Source: Pseudomonas eutrophicaquae
GTDB lineage: Bacteria > Pseudomonadota > Gammaproteobacteria > Pseudomonadales > Pseudomonadaceae
DNA: 64,000 nt
Assembly (NCBI RefSeq): GCF_023544715.1
Contig: NZ_JAMJEZ010000002.1
Span: forward strand, 62,001-126,000
Reading direction: 5' to 3'
A program made the position numbers and the translations under genes. The notes below the pieces were generated by a model, which was not told where the DNA came from, did no database searches, and saw only the letters and a list, made by a program, of their open reading frames with translations. Shown one piece after another: positions 1 through 9,455 of the stretch (positions within the stretch are counted from its first letter, which is position 1; each line of letters starts with the position of its first letter).

Positions 1-810
1 GCCGGTGCGCCGGGCCAGCAGATCCCAGAAGATGCAGCCAGGCGCCGCCGCCAGGCCCACGACCAGAAACACCCAGGTGCCTTGCCCTGCCAGCCCCGGC
101 AGCGCCTCGACAATCGCGACAATAAAGGTAGCGCTCACCACATAGCCGATGCCGGCGCAGAAGTACGCCACCAGCAGCAGCGTGAAGAACAGCCGCCCCG
201 GCGGCTGATCGGCCAGCGCCGCTCCGCCGGAGCTGCCGACGGTCGCTGGGGCCGGCATCCAGCGGAGCGCCGGAATCAGCAGCAGCACGCCCAGCGCGCC
301 CAGCACGAACCACTGCATCCGCCAGTCCAGCCACAGACTGCAGAGCCCGACCACCAGCGCACAGCCGGCGATACTCAGGCCGATGCCGGAAAAGTGGATG
401 CCCAGCTCGCCGCGCAGGTCATGACGGATCAGCCAGTTGAGGATCAGCCCGGTGCCCAGCAGCATGCCCGCCGCGCTGCCGAGCCCGGCGACAAAGCGCG
501 ACAGCGCCCACCATCCGACATCGGTGGTCAGCCCCATCAGCCAGGTGCTCAGCAATGCAGCCAGCAGACCGAGGCGATAGAGTCGCAGCTTGAGCGCAGG
601 GTCACTGATCAGCGAGGCCAGCAGGGCGCCAGCCAGATAGCCGGTATAGTTGATGGCCGCCAGCCAGCCGGCCGCCGCCACGCCCAGCCCGACCTGGGCC
701 TGCATCAGCGGCAGCAGGGGCGTATAGGCAAAGCGCGCCAGCCCCAGGGTGAGCAGCAGACTGAAGATGCCGGCGCAGAGCACGCGCAGGCGTTGTTGTC
801 GCAGGTCCAT
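1..810 (-). CDS. YbfB/YjiJ-type MFS transporter, 3' end cut by window edge
   Basis: 270 codons are visible, from an ATG at 808-810 to the window edge, so the C-terminal part is missing. The protein is strongly hydrophobic with about eight membrane segments in the visible part. It begins MDLRQQRLRV and soon reaches GLARFAYTPLLPLMQ, the typical first helix of the YbfB/YjiJ family of major facilitator permeases. An upstream ATG at about 843 is out of frame, so 810 is the start. The substrate is unknown. It lies on the same strand as thrB, 66 bases downstream of it, and may be cotranscribed. Confidence 0.75.
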   Translation of the reverse strand, partial: MDLRQQRLRVLCAGIFSLLLTLGLARFAYTPLLPLMQAQVGLGVAAAGWLAAINYTGYLAGALLASLISDPALKLRLYRLGLLAALLSTWLMGLTTDVGWWALSRFVAGLGSAAGMLLGTGLILNWLIRHDLRGELGIHFSGIGLSIAGCALVVGLCSLWLDWRMQWFVLGALGVLLLIPALRWMPAPATVGSSGGAALADQPPGRLFFTLLLVAYFCAGIGYVVSATFIVAIVEALPGLAGQGTWVFLVVGLAAAPGCIFWDLLARRTG

Positions 811-876
811 GATGAGGTACTCGTTCTTGTTGTACACGCACCATAGGCGACAACCCCTCGCCTGGACAGCCCCGGC

Positions 877-1830
877 TCAGAGCGCGAACGGCAGCCCCGG
901 CACCGCCACGCGGCGCTGCTCCAGCCGTTGGCGGAACTCGCCGGGGTCCTTGATCAGCACCGCCTGCCCGGCGTTGGCCTGCGCGGCGATCAGGCGCGAC
1001 AGCCAGAAGCGCAGCGCCGCCGCGCGCAGCACCAGCGGCCAGAGCAGCGCCTCGCGGGCCACGAATGGCCGGTGCGCGCCGTAGGCCCCGAGCAATGCCG
1101 AGAGACGCGGCGCATCCAGACGCCCATCAGGCTCGCTGCACCAGTCATTGGCGACGATGGCCAGATCCAGCAGCATCGGCCCGAGGCAGGCATTGTGGAA
1201 ATCCAGCACCCCACTGAGCTCCGCGCCCTCGAACAGCGCGTTATCGCAGAACAGATCGCCGTGCAGGTTGGCCTGCGGCAAGCTCTCCAGATGCTGACGC
1301 TCGCCAGCCAGTTCCGCCAGCGTCTCGGCCAGCAGCGCACGTTCCGCCTCGGGCAGTGACAGCGCCTGCAGCGGGCCGACCTCGAGGATCCAGTCGAAGC
1401 CGCGATCATTCGGCTGCTCCAGCGCCGCCTCGCGGGTGAGCTGGTGCAGACGTCCCAGCCAGTCACCGATCGCCCGGCAATGTGCCACCCCCGGCTGCAG
1501 CACATGCCGCCCGGGCAGACGCGGCTGCAGCAGCGCCGGCAGCCCCGCCAGCTCACCAATCGCCCGCCCCTCGCGGGTGCGCAGGGCGTGGGGCACCTTG
1601 AGACCCGCGGCATCCAGCCGGTCAAGCAGCGCCACCACAAAGCCCAGCGTCGCCTGACGCTCCGGGCGCTCGATCAGGGTCAGCACGCACTCGCCGGCCT
1701 CAAGGCTGACGAAGAAATTGCTGTTCTCCGTCCCGGCCGCGATGCCCTCGAAGGCCAGCAGGCGGCCCAGTTGATACGGCGCGACAAACGCCGCCAGTTC
1801 AGCGTGTTGCAGCGGGGTAAAGACCGACAT
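877..1830 (-). CDS. thrB: Homoserine kinase (APH-fold)
   Basis: 317 residues, the usual length for the pseudomonad-type homoserine kinase, which has an aminoglycoside-phosphotransferase fold unrelated to the GHMP-type E. coli enzyme. It phosphorylates L-homoserine with ATP in threonine synthesis. The N terminus MSVFTPL is characteristic. HGDLFCDN (about residues 190-197) is the catalytic loop, and LDFHN (about 209-213) takes the place of the metal-binding DFG. The DUF2782 gene lies 39 bases upstream on the same strand, an arrangement known from Pseudomonas next to polA. Confidence 0.93.
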   Translation of the reverse strand: MSVFTPLQHAELAAFVAPYQLGRLLAFEGIAAGTENSNFFVSLEAGECVLTLIERPERQATLGFVVALLDRLDAAGLKVPHALRTREGRAIGELAGLPALLQPRLPGRHVLQPGVAHCRAIGDWLGRLHQLTREAALEQPNDRGFDWILEVGPLQALSLPEAERALLAETLAELAGERQHLESLPQANLHGDLFCDNALFEGAELSGVLDFHNACLGPMLLDLAIVANDWCSEPDGRLDAPRLSALLGAYGAHRPFVAREALLWPLVLRAAALRFWLSRLIAAQANAGQAVLIKDPGEFRQRLEQRRVAVPGLPFAL

Positions 1831-1869
1831 GGCATCGCTCCCAGCACAGGGGGTGGCCGAGCACCCGGG

Positions 1870-2157
1870 TTACCAGCGGAAGATTTCCCACTGCGGAATC
1901 AGCCGATCCGGGTGATCGGCGCGGATGAAGTTGTTGTCGCCATCGGCGCGGACCAGAAAGTACGGCTTGCCGGTCTTGGGGGTGACCTTGATGGCATACA
2001 GGAAACCGTTGATCCGGTATTCCTGCACGGTGCGGTCGCCTTCCTGACGGATGGTGACCTCCGGCTCGGCGGCCGGCGTGACATCTTCCTCGGCGATGGC
2101 CGCCAGTGAGGTGCTGGCCAAGAGGCCCGCGAGCAGCAGACGGTTGAGTGCGCGCAT
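1870..2157 (-). CDS. DUF2782 family small periplasmic protein
   Basis: 95 residues from ATG 2155-2157. The N-terminal 24 residues (MRALNRLLLAG...LAAIA) form a signal peptide with a likely cut after the AIA motif, so the mature protein is about 70 residues and periplasmic. The mature part contains RTVQEYRINGFLYAIKVTP and ends in IPQWEIFRW, which I recognise as DUF2782. No function is established. The reading frame continues upstream to 2238, but that extension would overlap the polA start and precede the signal peptide, so it was rejected. Transcribed divergently from polA and in line with thrB. Confidence 0.85.
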   Translation of the reverse strand: MRALNRLLLAGLLASTSLAAIAEEDVTPAAEPEVTIRQEGDRTVQEYRINGFLYAIKVTPKTGKPYFLVRADGDNNFIRADHPDRLIPQWEIFRW

Positions 2158-2236
2158 GGTGGTAACCTTGTCTATTTGCTGAGTGTATGACCCTGTCATC
2201 TTACTCCGGTCGGATTGCCCAAGAGTCGATTTCCCC

Positions 2237-5023
2237 ATGAGTCTAGCCCCTCTCGTCCTGGTGGACGGTTCCTCCTACCTGTACCGCGCCTTCCACGCCC
2301 TGCCGCCGCTGCACACCTCAGCCGGCCTGCCCACCGGCGCGGTGAAGGGCGTGCTGAACATGCTGCTGAGCCTGCGCCGGCAGTATCCGGACAGCCCGTT
2401 CGCGGTGGTGTTCGATGCCAAGGGGCCGACCTTCCGCGACGAGCTGTTCGAGCACTACAAGTCGCACCGCCCGCCGATGCCCGATGACCTGCGCGTGCAG
2501 ATCGAGCCGCTGCACGCCTGCGTGAAGGCGCTGGGACTGCCGCTGCTGTGCATCGAGGGCGTCGAGGCCGACGACGTGATTGGCACCCTGGCCTGCTCCA
2601 GCGCTGCTGCCGACCGCCCGGTGCTGATCTCCACCGGCGACAAGGACATGGCCCAGCTGGTCAACGGCCACGTCACCCTAGTCAACACCATGACCAACCC
2701 GCCGACCTATCTGGATCGCGACGGGGTGATCGGCAAGTTCGGCATCGGCCCGGAGCTGATCATCGACTACCTGGCGCTGATGGGCGACAAGGTCGACAAC
2801 ATCCCCGGCGTGCCGGGAGTCGGCGAGAAGACCGCGCTGGGTCTGCTGCAGGGTCTGGGCGGCGGCCTCGACCTGATCTACGCCAATCTGGAGCAGGTGC
2901 CGGCGCTGCCGATCCGCGGCGCCAAGTCGCTGCCGGCCAAGCTCGAGGAACACCGCGAGATGGCCTACCTGTCTTACCAGCTGGCCACCATCAAGACCGA
3001 CGTGGCACTCGACGTGCACCTCGACGAACTGCATCCGGGCGAGATCGATCGCGCCGCGCTGATCGAGCTGTACCGCACCCTGGAGTTCAAGAGCTGGCTG
3101 AACGACCTGCTGCGTGACGGCAAGGCCAGCGCCAGCGTGACGCCGGATGCCGCTGCGGGCGATACACCTGACGCGAGCGCGCCGACGGACGAGACGGCGG
3201 CAGCGGCCATCGAGACCCGCTACGAGACCGTGCTGGAGCAGGCGCAGTTCGACGCCTGGCTGGCGAAGCTCGAAGCCGCCGAACTGTTCGCCTTCGACAC
3301 CGAGACCACCGGCCTCGACGCCCAGCAGGCCGAGCTGGTCGGCATCTCCTTCGCACTCACGCCGTTCGAGGCCGCCTACGTGCCGCTGACGCACCGCTAC
3401 ATGGGCGTGCCCGAGCAGCTCGATCGCGACGCGGTGCTCGCTGCACTCAAGCCGCTGCTGGAAGACCCGAGCAAGGCCAAGGTCGGCCAGCATGCCAAGT
3501 ACGACATCAACATCCTCGCCCGCTACGGTATCGAGGTGCGCGGCGTGGCCTTCGACACCATGCTCGAATCCTACGTGCTGGATTCCACCGCCACCCGCCA
3601 CGACATGGACAGCCTGGTGCTCAAATACCTCGGCCAGTCGACGGTGAAGTTCGAGGACATCGCCGGCAAGGGCGCCAAGCAGCTGACTTTCGACCAGATC
3701 GCCCTCGAGCAGGCCGGCCCCTACGCCGCCGAGGACGCCGACGTCACCCTGCGCCTGCACCAGACCCTGTGGGGCAAACTCGAAGCCGAGCCGACGCTGG
3801 CCAAGGTGCTCCGCGAGATTGAGATGCCGCTGGTGCCGGTGCTGGCGCGCATCGAGCGCCACGGCGCGCTGGTCGATGCCCGGCTGCTCGGCGAGCAGAG
3901 CGTGGAGCTCGGTGAGAAGATGCAGCAGCTCGAGCGCCAGGCCTTCGAGCTGGCCGGCGAGGAGTTCAACCTCGCCTCGCCCAAGCAGCTCGGCGCCATC
4001 CTCTACGACAAGCTCGGCCTGCCGGTGCTGTCGAAGACCGCCAAGGGCCAGGCCTCCACCGCCGAGAGCGTGCTGGTCGAGCTGGCCGAGCTGGGCCATG
4101 CGCTGCCGCAGGTGCTGATCGACTACCGCAGCGTCAGCAAGCTCAAGAGTACCTATACCGACCGGCTGCCCGAGCAGATCAACCCGCGCACCGGGCGCAT
4201 CCACACCAGCTACCACCAGGCGGTGACCGCCACCGGGCGGCTGTCATCCTCGGACCCCAACCTGCAGAACATCCCGATCCGCAGCGCCGAGGGCCGGCGC
4301 ATCCGCCAGGCCTTCGTCGCGCCGGCCGGCTACCGGCTGCTGGCCGCCGACTACTCGCAGATCGAGCTGCGCATCATGGCCCACCTGGCCCAGGACGCGG
4401 GTCTCTTGGATGCCTTCCGCCACGACCGCGACGTGCACCGCGCCACCGCCGCCGAGGTGTTCGGCGTCGCGCTGGAGCAGGTCAGCGCCGAGCAGCGCCG
4501 TCGCGCCAAGGCGATCAACTTCGGTCTGATCTATGGCATGAGCGCCTTTGGTCTCGCCAAGCAGCTGGGCGTCGAGCGCAAGGAGGCGCAGGAGTACATC
4601 GAGCGCTACTTCGCTCGCTATCCAGGCGTGCTGGCTTATATGGAGCGCACCCGCGAGCAAGCCAGCGAGCAGGGCTATGTCGAGACCCTGTTCGGTCGCC
4701 GCCTGTATCTGCCGGAGATTCGCTCGCGCAACGGTGCGCTGCGCAAGGCCGCCGAGCGCACCGCGATCAACGCGCCGATGCAGGGCACTGCCGCCGACAT
4801 CATCAAGCGCGCCATGCTCGCGGTGGACGCCTGGCTAGAGGGCAGCGGGCTGGATGCACGGATGATCCTCCAGGTGCACGACGAACTGGTGCTGGAGGTG
4901 CGCGAGGATCAGGTCGAGGCACTCAAGGCCGGGCTGCTGCCGCTGATGAGCGGTGCCGCCGTACTGGACGTGCCGCTGCTGGTGGAAGCCGGCGTGGGCA
5001 GCAACTGGGACGAGGCGCACTGA
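2237..5023 (+). CDS. polA: DNA polymerase I
   Basis: 928 residues, the same length as the E. coli enzyme. It fills gaps in repair and removes Okazaki primers. Domains in order: 5'-3' exonuclease/FEN (about 1-300, beginning [17 protein letters not shown], with [11 protein letters not shown] and [18 protein letters not shown]); 3'-5' proofreading exonuclease (about 330-520), whose FDTETTGLD motif carries the catalytic D-x-E; and the family A polymerase (about 560-928) with DYSQIELR (motif A), [13 protein letters not shown] (motif B) and [10 protein letters not shown] (motif C). All three activities appear intact. The start [11 protein letters not shown] was chosen because it matches family length; an in-frame ATG at 2183 would add an atypical 18-residue tail. 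Confidence 0.97.
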   Translation: MSLAPLVLVDGSSYLYRAFHALPPLHTSAGLPTGAVKGVLNMLLSLRRQYPDSPFAVVFDAKGPTFRDELFEHYKSHRPPMPDDLRVQIEPLHACVKALGLPLLCIEGVEADDVIGTLACSSAAADRPVLISTGDKDMAQLVNGHVTLVNTMTNPPTYLDRDGVIGKFGIGPELIIDYLALMGDKVDNIPGVPGVGEKTALGLLQGLGGGLDLIYANLEQVPALPIRGAKSLPAKLEEHREMAYLSYQLATIKTDVALDVHLDELHPGEIDRAALIELYRTLEFKSWLNDLLRDGKASASVTPDAAAGDTPDASAPTDETAAAAIETRYETVLEQAQFDAWLAKLEAAELFAFDTETTGLDAQQAELVGISFALTPFEAAYVPLTHRYMGVPEQLDRDAVLAALKPLLEDPSKAKVGQHAKYDINILARYGIEVRGVAFDTMLESYVLDSTATRHDMDSLVLKYLGQSTVKFEDIAGKGAKQLTFDQIALEQAGPYAAEDADVTLRLHQTLWGKLEAEPTLAKVLREIEMPLVPVLARIERHGALVDARLLGEQSVELGEKMQQLERQAFELAGEEFNLASPKQLGAILYDKLGLPVLSKTAKGQASTAESVLVELAELGHALPQVLIDYRSVSKLKSTYTDRLPEQINPRTGRIHTSYHQAVTATGRLSSSDPNLQNIPIRSAEGRRIRQAFVAPAGYRLLAADYSQIELRIMAHLAQDAGLLDAFRHDRDVHRATAAEVFGVALEQVSAEQRRRAKAINFGLIYGMSAFGLAKQLGVERKEAQEYIERYFARYPGVLAYMERTREQASEQGYVETLFGRRLYLPEIRSRNGALRKAAERTAINAPMQGTAADIIKRAMLAVDAWLEGSGLDARMILQVHDELVLEVREDQVEALKAGLLPLMSGAAVLDVPLLVEAGVGSNWDEAH

Positions 5024-5039
5024 GCGCCTGATCGCGGGG

Positions 5040-5069
5040 CGAGACTGGGCTGCAGCCTGCCCGGTCTCG
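5040..5069. terminator. Hairpin between convergent polA and engB
   Basis: An 11-bp stem (5040-5050 pairing with 5059-5069, with one G-U wobble) around an 8-base loop lies just after the polA stop. There is no T run on either side, so it is at best a weak intrinsic terminator or an mRNA-end stabilising hairpin serving two converging transcripts. Confidence 0.4.
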
Positions 5070-5099
5070 CGAGATCCGCTGCCTGGCGAAGGTGGTGCG

Positions 5100-5753
5100 T
5101 CAGGCCGGCGCGCTGTCCGGCTCCGGGGCCGGCCCGCTCAGGCCCATCCAGTCGGCCAGCACCGTCAGGGCCTCCTCGATGCCCTGACGCTTGGGCGCGG
5201 AGAACAGCTGCGCGCTGGCCACACCCTCACCCCAGCCCTGGCGGATGTCCTTCTGCACCTTGAGCAGGGCATTCTTGGCCGCGCCGTAGGTCAGCTTGTC
5301 GGCCTTGGTCAGCAGCACATGGATCGGCAGCTGGCTGGCCTGCGCCCAGTCGAGCATCATGCGGTCGAACTCGGTCAGCGGATGGCGCACATCCATCAGC
5401 AGCACCACGCCGACCAGACTGTGGCGGCTGCCCAGATAGGCTTCCAGGTGACGCTGCCAGTGCTGCTTGAGCGGGATCGGTACCTTGGCGTAGCCGTAAC
5501 CGGGCAGATCGACCAGCCGACGCTGATCGTCGAGACGGAAGAAGTTGAGCAGCTGGGTGCGCCCCGGCGTCTTCGAGGTACGCGCCAGACGGGCGTGGGT
5601 CAGGGTGTTCAGCGCGCTGGATTTGCCGGCATTCGAGCGCCCGGCAAAGGCCACTTCATAACCTTCATCAGGCGGGCACTGATCGACCTGGGCGGCACTC
5701 ATGATAAAGCTGGACTGCTGGCACAGCCCAAGGATGGGGTTCTTGACAGACAT
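5100..5753 (-). CDS. engB: Ribosome biogenesis GTPase EngB (YihA/YsxC)
   Basis: 217 residues, typical for this essential Era/Obg-class GTPase needed for late 50S subunit assembly. G1 is GRSNAGKSS (about residues 39-47), G3 is DLPGYG, and G4 is LTKADK. The N-terminal [17 protein letters not shown] is a usual proteobacterial start. ATG at 5751-5753. It converges on polA, the standard Pseudomonas arrangement, and is divergent from the cytochrome c5/c4 genes. Confidence 0.95.
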   Translation of the reverse strand: MSVKNPILGLCQQSSFIMSAAQVDQCPPDEGYEVAFAGRSNAGKSSALNTLTHARLARTSKTPGRTQLLNFFRLDDQRRLVDLPGYGYAKVPIPLKQHWQRHLEAYLGSRHSLVGVVLLMDVRHPLTEFDRMMLDWAQASQLPIHVLLTKADKLTYGAAKNALLKVQKDIRQGWGEGVASAQLFSAPKRQGIEEALTVLADWMGLSGPAPEPDSAPA

Positions 5754-5843
5754 GGCGGGGCGGGGCCTGTTGGCTGCCGGCTGCAGGCGCGGCCGGACGA
5801 TGACTGGAGAAGCTGCGACCCAGTGTCGCGGGCGGTGGTTCCG

Positions 5844-5872
5844 TTTCCGTTTTGACGGCGCGTGTATATAAT
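5844..5872 (+). promoter_or_regulatory. Probable sigma70 promoter of the cytochrome c5-c4 genes
   Basis: A perfect TATAAT -10 element lies at 5867-5872. The best -35 at 17-bp spacing is a weak TTTCCG (5844-5849); a better-looking TTGACG at 5852-5857 is too close. The element is about 100 bases upstream of the cytochrome c5 start and is the only good candidate in the engB/cytochrome divergent region. Confidence 0.45.
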
Positions 5873-5973
5873 GCCACGGATTTTGTGTGCGCTTGATACT
5901 CGAGCCGGAGTTGCCTGAACGGACCCGCCAGCAGAGCTTGGGCTGTTCTCACCTGATGATGAAGAGGTCGACC

Positions 5974-6264
5974 ATGAAAAAGCTGCTGATTGCCGCATCG
6001 CTTGTTGCCATGACTGCTTCCGTGCAGGCCGCTCAGGATCCCGAAGCGGTGTACAACAAGGCCTGCCTGGCCTGCCATGCCGCCGGCGTCGCCGGCGCGC
6101 CCAAGAAAGGTGATGCCGCTGCCTGGGCCCCGCGCCTGGCCAAGGGCACTGACGCCCTGCTGGCCAGCGTGAAGAATGGCCTGAATGCCATGCCCGCCGG
6201 TGGCCTGTGCATGGACTGCTCCGACGAGGACTACAAGGCCGTCATCGAGTGGATGAGCAAGTAA
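5974..6264 (+). CDS. Cytochrome c5
   Basis: 96 residues from an ATG preceded by GAAGAGG. A signal peptide (MKKLLIAASLVAM...VQA, cut near residue 19-20) sends it to the periplasm. The haem is attached through CLACH (C31, C34, H35); the axial methionine is probably in NAMPAGG. The second cysteine pair CMDC near the C terminus is the disulfide typical of cytochrome c5. It is a monohaem electron carrier to terminal oxidases or denitrification enzymes. Cytochrome c4 follows 43 bases downstream. Confidence 0.9.
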   Translation: MKKLLIAASLVAMTASVQAAQDPEAVYNKACLACHAAGVAGAPKKGDAAAWAPRLAKGTDALLASVKNGLNAMPAGGLCMDCSDEDYKAVIEWMSK

Positions 6265-6307
6265 GTCCGCCCACCATCTTCCCACTTAGCCGTAGTTGGA
6301 TTAGCTG

Positions 6308-6913
6308 ATGAACAAACTACTCGTGAGTCTGCTGTTGACCCTGGGCGTGACTGGTCTGGCACAGGCTGCTGGTGATGCCGCCGCAGGACAAGCCAAGACC
6401 GCCGTGTGCGCGGCCTGTCATAGCCCGGATGGCAACAGCATGGTGCCTAACTTCCCGAAACTGGCTGGCCAGGGTGAGCGTTACCTGCTCAAGCAACTGC
6501 ATGACATCAAGAGTGGTGCGCGTCAGGTGGTCGAGATGACCGGCATCCTGACCAACCTGAACGATCAGGACCTGGCCGATATCGCCGCCTACTATGCCAG
6601 CCAGAAAGGCAGCATCGGCCAGGCTGATCCGGCGCTGGTCGAGCGTGGTGCGGCCCTGTTCCGTGGCGGCAACCTGCAAACCGGCATGCCGGCCTGCACC
6701 GGTTGCCACTCGCCCAACGGTGAGGGCAACGATCTGGCTGCCTTCCCGCGCCTGAGCGGTCAGCATGCCCAGTACACCGCCCTGCAGCTGAACAACTTCC
6801 GCGAAGGTATCCGCAATAACGACGGCGATAGCATGATCATGCGCTCGATCGCCGCCAAGCTGAGCAACAAAGATATCGAAGCGCTGTCCAGCTACATTCA
6901 AGGCCTGCACTGA
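6308..6913 (+). CDS. Dihaem cytochrome c4
   Basis: 201 residues: a signal peptide (MNKLLVSLLLTLGVTGLAQA) followed by two similar cytochrome domains. The haem motifs are CAACH (C34-H38) and CTGCH (around residue 130). Each domain has its own downstream methionine ligand region (VEMTGIL, DSMIMRSIA). Cytochrome c4 is a periplasmic, membrane-associated donor to cbb3 oxidases. It is probably cotranscribed with cytochrome c5 and ends at a strong terminator; dsbA follows, as in Pseudomonas genomes. Confidence 0.95.
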   Translation: MNKLLVSLLLTLGVTGLAQAAGDAAAGQAKTAVCAACHSPDGNSMVPNFPKLAGQGERYLLKQLHDIKSGARQVVEMTGILTNLNDQDLADIAAYYASQKGSIGQADPALVERGAALFRGGNLQTGMPACTGCHSPNGEGNDLAAFPRLSGQHAQYTALQLNNFREGIRNNDGDSMIMRSIAAKLSNKDIEALSSYIQGLH

Positions 6914-6937
6914 GTTCACCGCAGCAGCCTGCAATAC

Positions 6938-6965
6938 AAAAAGGGCAGCCTTGGCTGCCCTTTTT
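6938..6965 (+). terminator. Intrinsic terminator after cytochrome c4
   Basis: A stem GGGCAGCC / GGCTGCCC (6943-6950 with 6953-6960) is flanked by five As and five Ts, so it can work in both directions. It separates the cytochrome genes from dsbA. Confidence 0.9.
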
Positions 6966-7046
6966 CATGCCCCGCTGTCCTAGAATCAGCACCTGTTCGC
7001 GGCCCCGGCGCGTCGTGCGCGGCCATAGCATCCCCAGGAGTCTTGC

Positions 7047-7679
7047 ATGCGTAACCTGATCCTTTCCGCCGTCGTGGCCGGCATCGGCCTGTTCGGTGCC
7101 GCCGCACAGGCCAGTGACACCTTCCAGGCTGGCCGTGAGTACGTACAGATCGGCAGCCCAGTCCCTGTCTCGCAACCGGGCAAGATCGAGGTGGTCGAGC
7201 TGTTCTGGTACGGCTGCCCGCACTGCGACCAGTTTGAGCCCCATGTGCTGGAGTGGGCCGGCAAACAGCCGGAAGACGTCAACTTCGTGCGCATTCCCGC
7301 CCTGTTCGGTGGCGTCTGGAACCTGCACGGCCAGCTGTTCCTGACCCTGGAAGCCATGGAGGCCGACGAAAAGGTCCATGCCGCGATCTTCAATGCCCTG
7401 CATCGCGAGGGCAAGAAGCTCGCCAACCTCGAGGAAATCACCGCCTTCCTCGCCACCCAGGGCATCGATACCGAAGCCTTCACCAAGACCTTCAACTCCT
7501 TTGCCATCAAGGGGCAGATGGAGAAGGCCCGCAAGTTGGCCATGGCCTACCAGATCACCGGCGTCCCGGTGATGATCGTCAACGGCAAGTACCGCTTTGA
7601 TCTGGGCAGCGCTGGCGGTGCCCAGGGCGCCCTCAAGGTCGCCGATCACCTGATCGAGCAGGAGCGTGCCGCCCGCTAA
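7047..7679 (+). CDS. dsbA: Periplasmic thiol:disulfide oxidoreductase DsbA
   Basis: 210 residues. A signal peptide (MRNLILSAVVAGIGLFGAAAQA) precedes a thioredoxin fold with an inserted helical domain. The active site is FWYGCPHC (C57, C60), the DsbA-type CPHC, and the cis-proline loop is GVPVMIV. It introduces disulfides into exported proteins and is reoxidised by DsbB. A Shine-Dalgarno CAGGAG lies about 8 bases before the ATG. Confidence 0.96.
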   Translation: MRNLILSAVVAGIGLFGAAAQASDTFQAGREYVQIGSPVPVSQPGKIEVVELFWYGCPHCDQFEPHVLEWAGKQPEDVNFVRIPALFGGVWNLHGQLFLTLEAMEADEKVHAAIFNALHREGKKLANLEEITAFLATQGIDTEAFTKTFNSFAIKGQMEKARKLAMAYQITGVPVMIVNGKYRFDLGSAGGAQGALKVADHLIEQERAAR

Positions 7680-7691
7680 GCGGCACAGGCC

Positions 7692-8537
7692 ATGCTCAGG
7701 CACTGGCTCAAGACGCGCCCCGCCCGCCGGGATGAGGCGCGTCACAATCCCCAGGCCGAGGCACGCCTCGGCGAGCACCTGCGCCTGCTCAGCTTCAACA
7801 TCCAGGTCGGCATCAGCACCCGCCGCTACCACCACTACCTGACCCGCAGCTGGCAGCACCTGCTGCCGCACCGCGAACGGGCGGCCAATCTGCAGCAGAT
7901 CGCCGCCCTGCTGGGCGATTTTGATCTGGTGGCCCTGCAGGAAGTGGACGGCGGCAGCCTGCGCTCCGGCTATATCAATCAGGTCGAGCACCTCGCCCAG
8001 CTGGCCGGCTTTCCCTGGTGGTACCAGCAGCTCAACCGCAACCTCGGGCCATTCGCCCAGCACAGCAATGGCCTGCTCAGTCGCCTGCAGCCACAGCAGC
8101 TTGAGGATCATCCGCTGCCCGGACCCCGCGGCCGTGGGGCGATCTTCGCCCGCTTCGGTCAGGGTCACGACGCCCTGCTGGTGGTGGTGATGCACCTGGC
8201 CCTCGGCGCCCGCACCCGTGCCCGCCAGCTGGCCTATATCCGCGAGCGCCTAGAGGATCACCGCCACTGCGTGCTGATGGGCGACATGAACACCCACGCT
8301 ACCGAGCTGCTCGAGCACTCGCCGCTGCGGGATCTGGGCCTGATCGCTCCGCAGGCCTGTGCCACCTACCCCAGCTGGCAACCGCAGCGCTGCATCGACC
8401 ACATCCTGCTCAGCCCGGAGCTGACGCTGGAGCGCATGCAGGTCATCGATCTGCCCGTCTCCGATCACCTGCCGGTCGCGGTGGACATCCGCCTGCCCGG
8501 CGCCCTGCAGCCGCCCCTGCCACTCTGTAGCCCCTGA
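7692..8537 (+). CDS. Endonuclease/exonuclease/phosphatase family protein
   Basis: 281 residues with the EEP (DNase I-like) fold. Motifs are LLSFNIQVGI at the start of the fold, LQEVDGG carrying the metal-binding glutamate, GDMNTH, and the C-terminal SDHLPVAVDI carrying the catalytic Asp-His. There is no signal peptide; the first 35 residues are basic. It starts 12 bases after dsbA and is probably in the same transcript, an association known from Pseudomonas. The substrate (nucleic acid, sphingolipid or phosphoinositide-like) cannot be told from sequence. Confidence 0.85.
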   Translation: MLRHWLKTRPARRDEARHNPQAEARLGEHLRLLSFNIQVGISTRRYHHYLTRSWQHLLPHRERAANLQQIAALLGDFDLVALQEVDGGSLRSGYINQVEHLAQLAGFPWWYQQLNRNLGPFAQHSNGLLSRLQPQQLEDHPLPGPRGRGAIFARFGQGHDALLVVVMHLALGARTRARQLAYIRERLEDHRHCVLMGDMNTHATELLEHSPLRDLGLIAPQACATYPSWQPQRCIDHILLSPELTLERMQVIDLPVSDHLPVAVDIRLPGALQPPLPLCSP

Positions 8538-8582
8538 ACCCTCACCCCGCTGCGCCCTGTGCCCGGCCCCTGAACGACCGCC

Positions 8583-9359
8583 ATGACCCTCAGAACTGCC
8601 TCCTTGCTCCTCCTCGCCCTGCTGCTGACCGGCTGCGGCACCGGCCTGCGCATCGACGACTCCCTGCGCGCCCGCGATCAGAACAGCCGTGTCGAATTCA
8701 TCGTCATCCACTACACCGCCAGCGACCTGCCGCGCTCCCTGCAGGCCCTGACCCGGGGCGGCGTGAGCGCCCACTACCTGATCCCCGCCGACGGGCGCAA
8801 GGTCTACCGTCTGGTCGATGAAAACCGCCGGGCCTGGCATGCCGGCGACAGCCAGTGGCGCGGGCGGACCTGGCTGAATGCCAGCTCGATCGGCATCGAG
8901 CTGGTCAATCCAGGCTTCACCGATACCCCCGCGGGCCGCCAGTGGCACCCCTACCCGCAGGCGCAGATCGACACCCTGATCCGCCTGCTGCAGGACCTGC
9001 GCGAGCGCCATGGCGTGGCACCCGTGAACATCGTCGGCCACAGCGACATCGCCCCGCAGCGCAAGGTCGATCCGGGGCCGCGCTTCCCCTGGGAGCAACT
9101 GGCCCGCGCCGGGCTGATCGACTGGCCGGATGCGGCCCGCGTCAGCCAGCACCGCGCCCAGCTGGGCGCGCAGCTGCCGGGCGCCGGCTGGTTCCAGCAC
9201 CAGCTTGAGCGGCTTGGTTTTGCCGTCCCCCAGCATGGCCAGTGGGATGAGGCAACCCGCAACGTGCTGGCGGCGTTCCAGATGCGCTATCACCCGCAGC
9301 GCCATGACGGCACCCCGGACCTGCACAGCGCCGCCCTGCTGCTGGCCCTGCTGGACTGA
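8583..9359 (+). CDS. Lipoprotein N-acetylmuramoyl-L-alanine amidase (AmiD/AmpDh type)
   Basis: 258 residues. A lipobox LLTGC puts the lipidated cysteine at residue 18, so the protein is anchored to an envelope membrane, probably the outer one. The amidase_2 domain follows, with zinc ligands in IVIHYTAS, VGHSDIAP and the DPGPRFPW loop. The last ~70 residues (RLGFAVPQHGQWDEAT...) look like a peptidoglycan-binding-1 domain. It cleaves the amide between muramic acid and the stem peptide, in recycling or remodelling of peptidoglycan. AmiD/AmpDh2 are the closest named relatives I can suggest. Confidence 0.88.
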   Translation: MTLRTASLLLLALLLTGCGTGLRIDDSLRARDQNSRVEFIVIHYTASDLPRSLQALTRGGVSAHYLIPADGRKVYRLVDENRRAWHAGDSQWRGRTWLNASSIGIELVNPGFTDTPAGRQWHPYPQAQIDTLIRLLQDLRERHGVAPVNIVGHSDIAPQRKVDPGPRFPWEQLARAGLIDWPDAARVSQHRAQLGAQLPGAGWFQHQLERLGFAVPQHGQWDEATRNVLAAFQMRYHPQRHDGTPDLHSAALLLALLD

Positions 9360-9455
9360 AAACAACCGGCCGGAGTTTTTCCGGCTTACACTGCAAGGGC
9401 TCGCATCCCGCCGGGGTGCTGACGCGCTTCCATGACATGCAGAAGGACGTTCACC

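Noticed and set aside
5852-5857. TTGACG as -35 of the cytochrome c5 promoter
   Set aside because: Only nine bases from the TATAAT element; the spacing cannot work.
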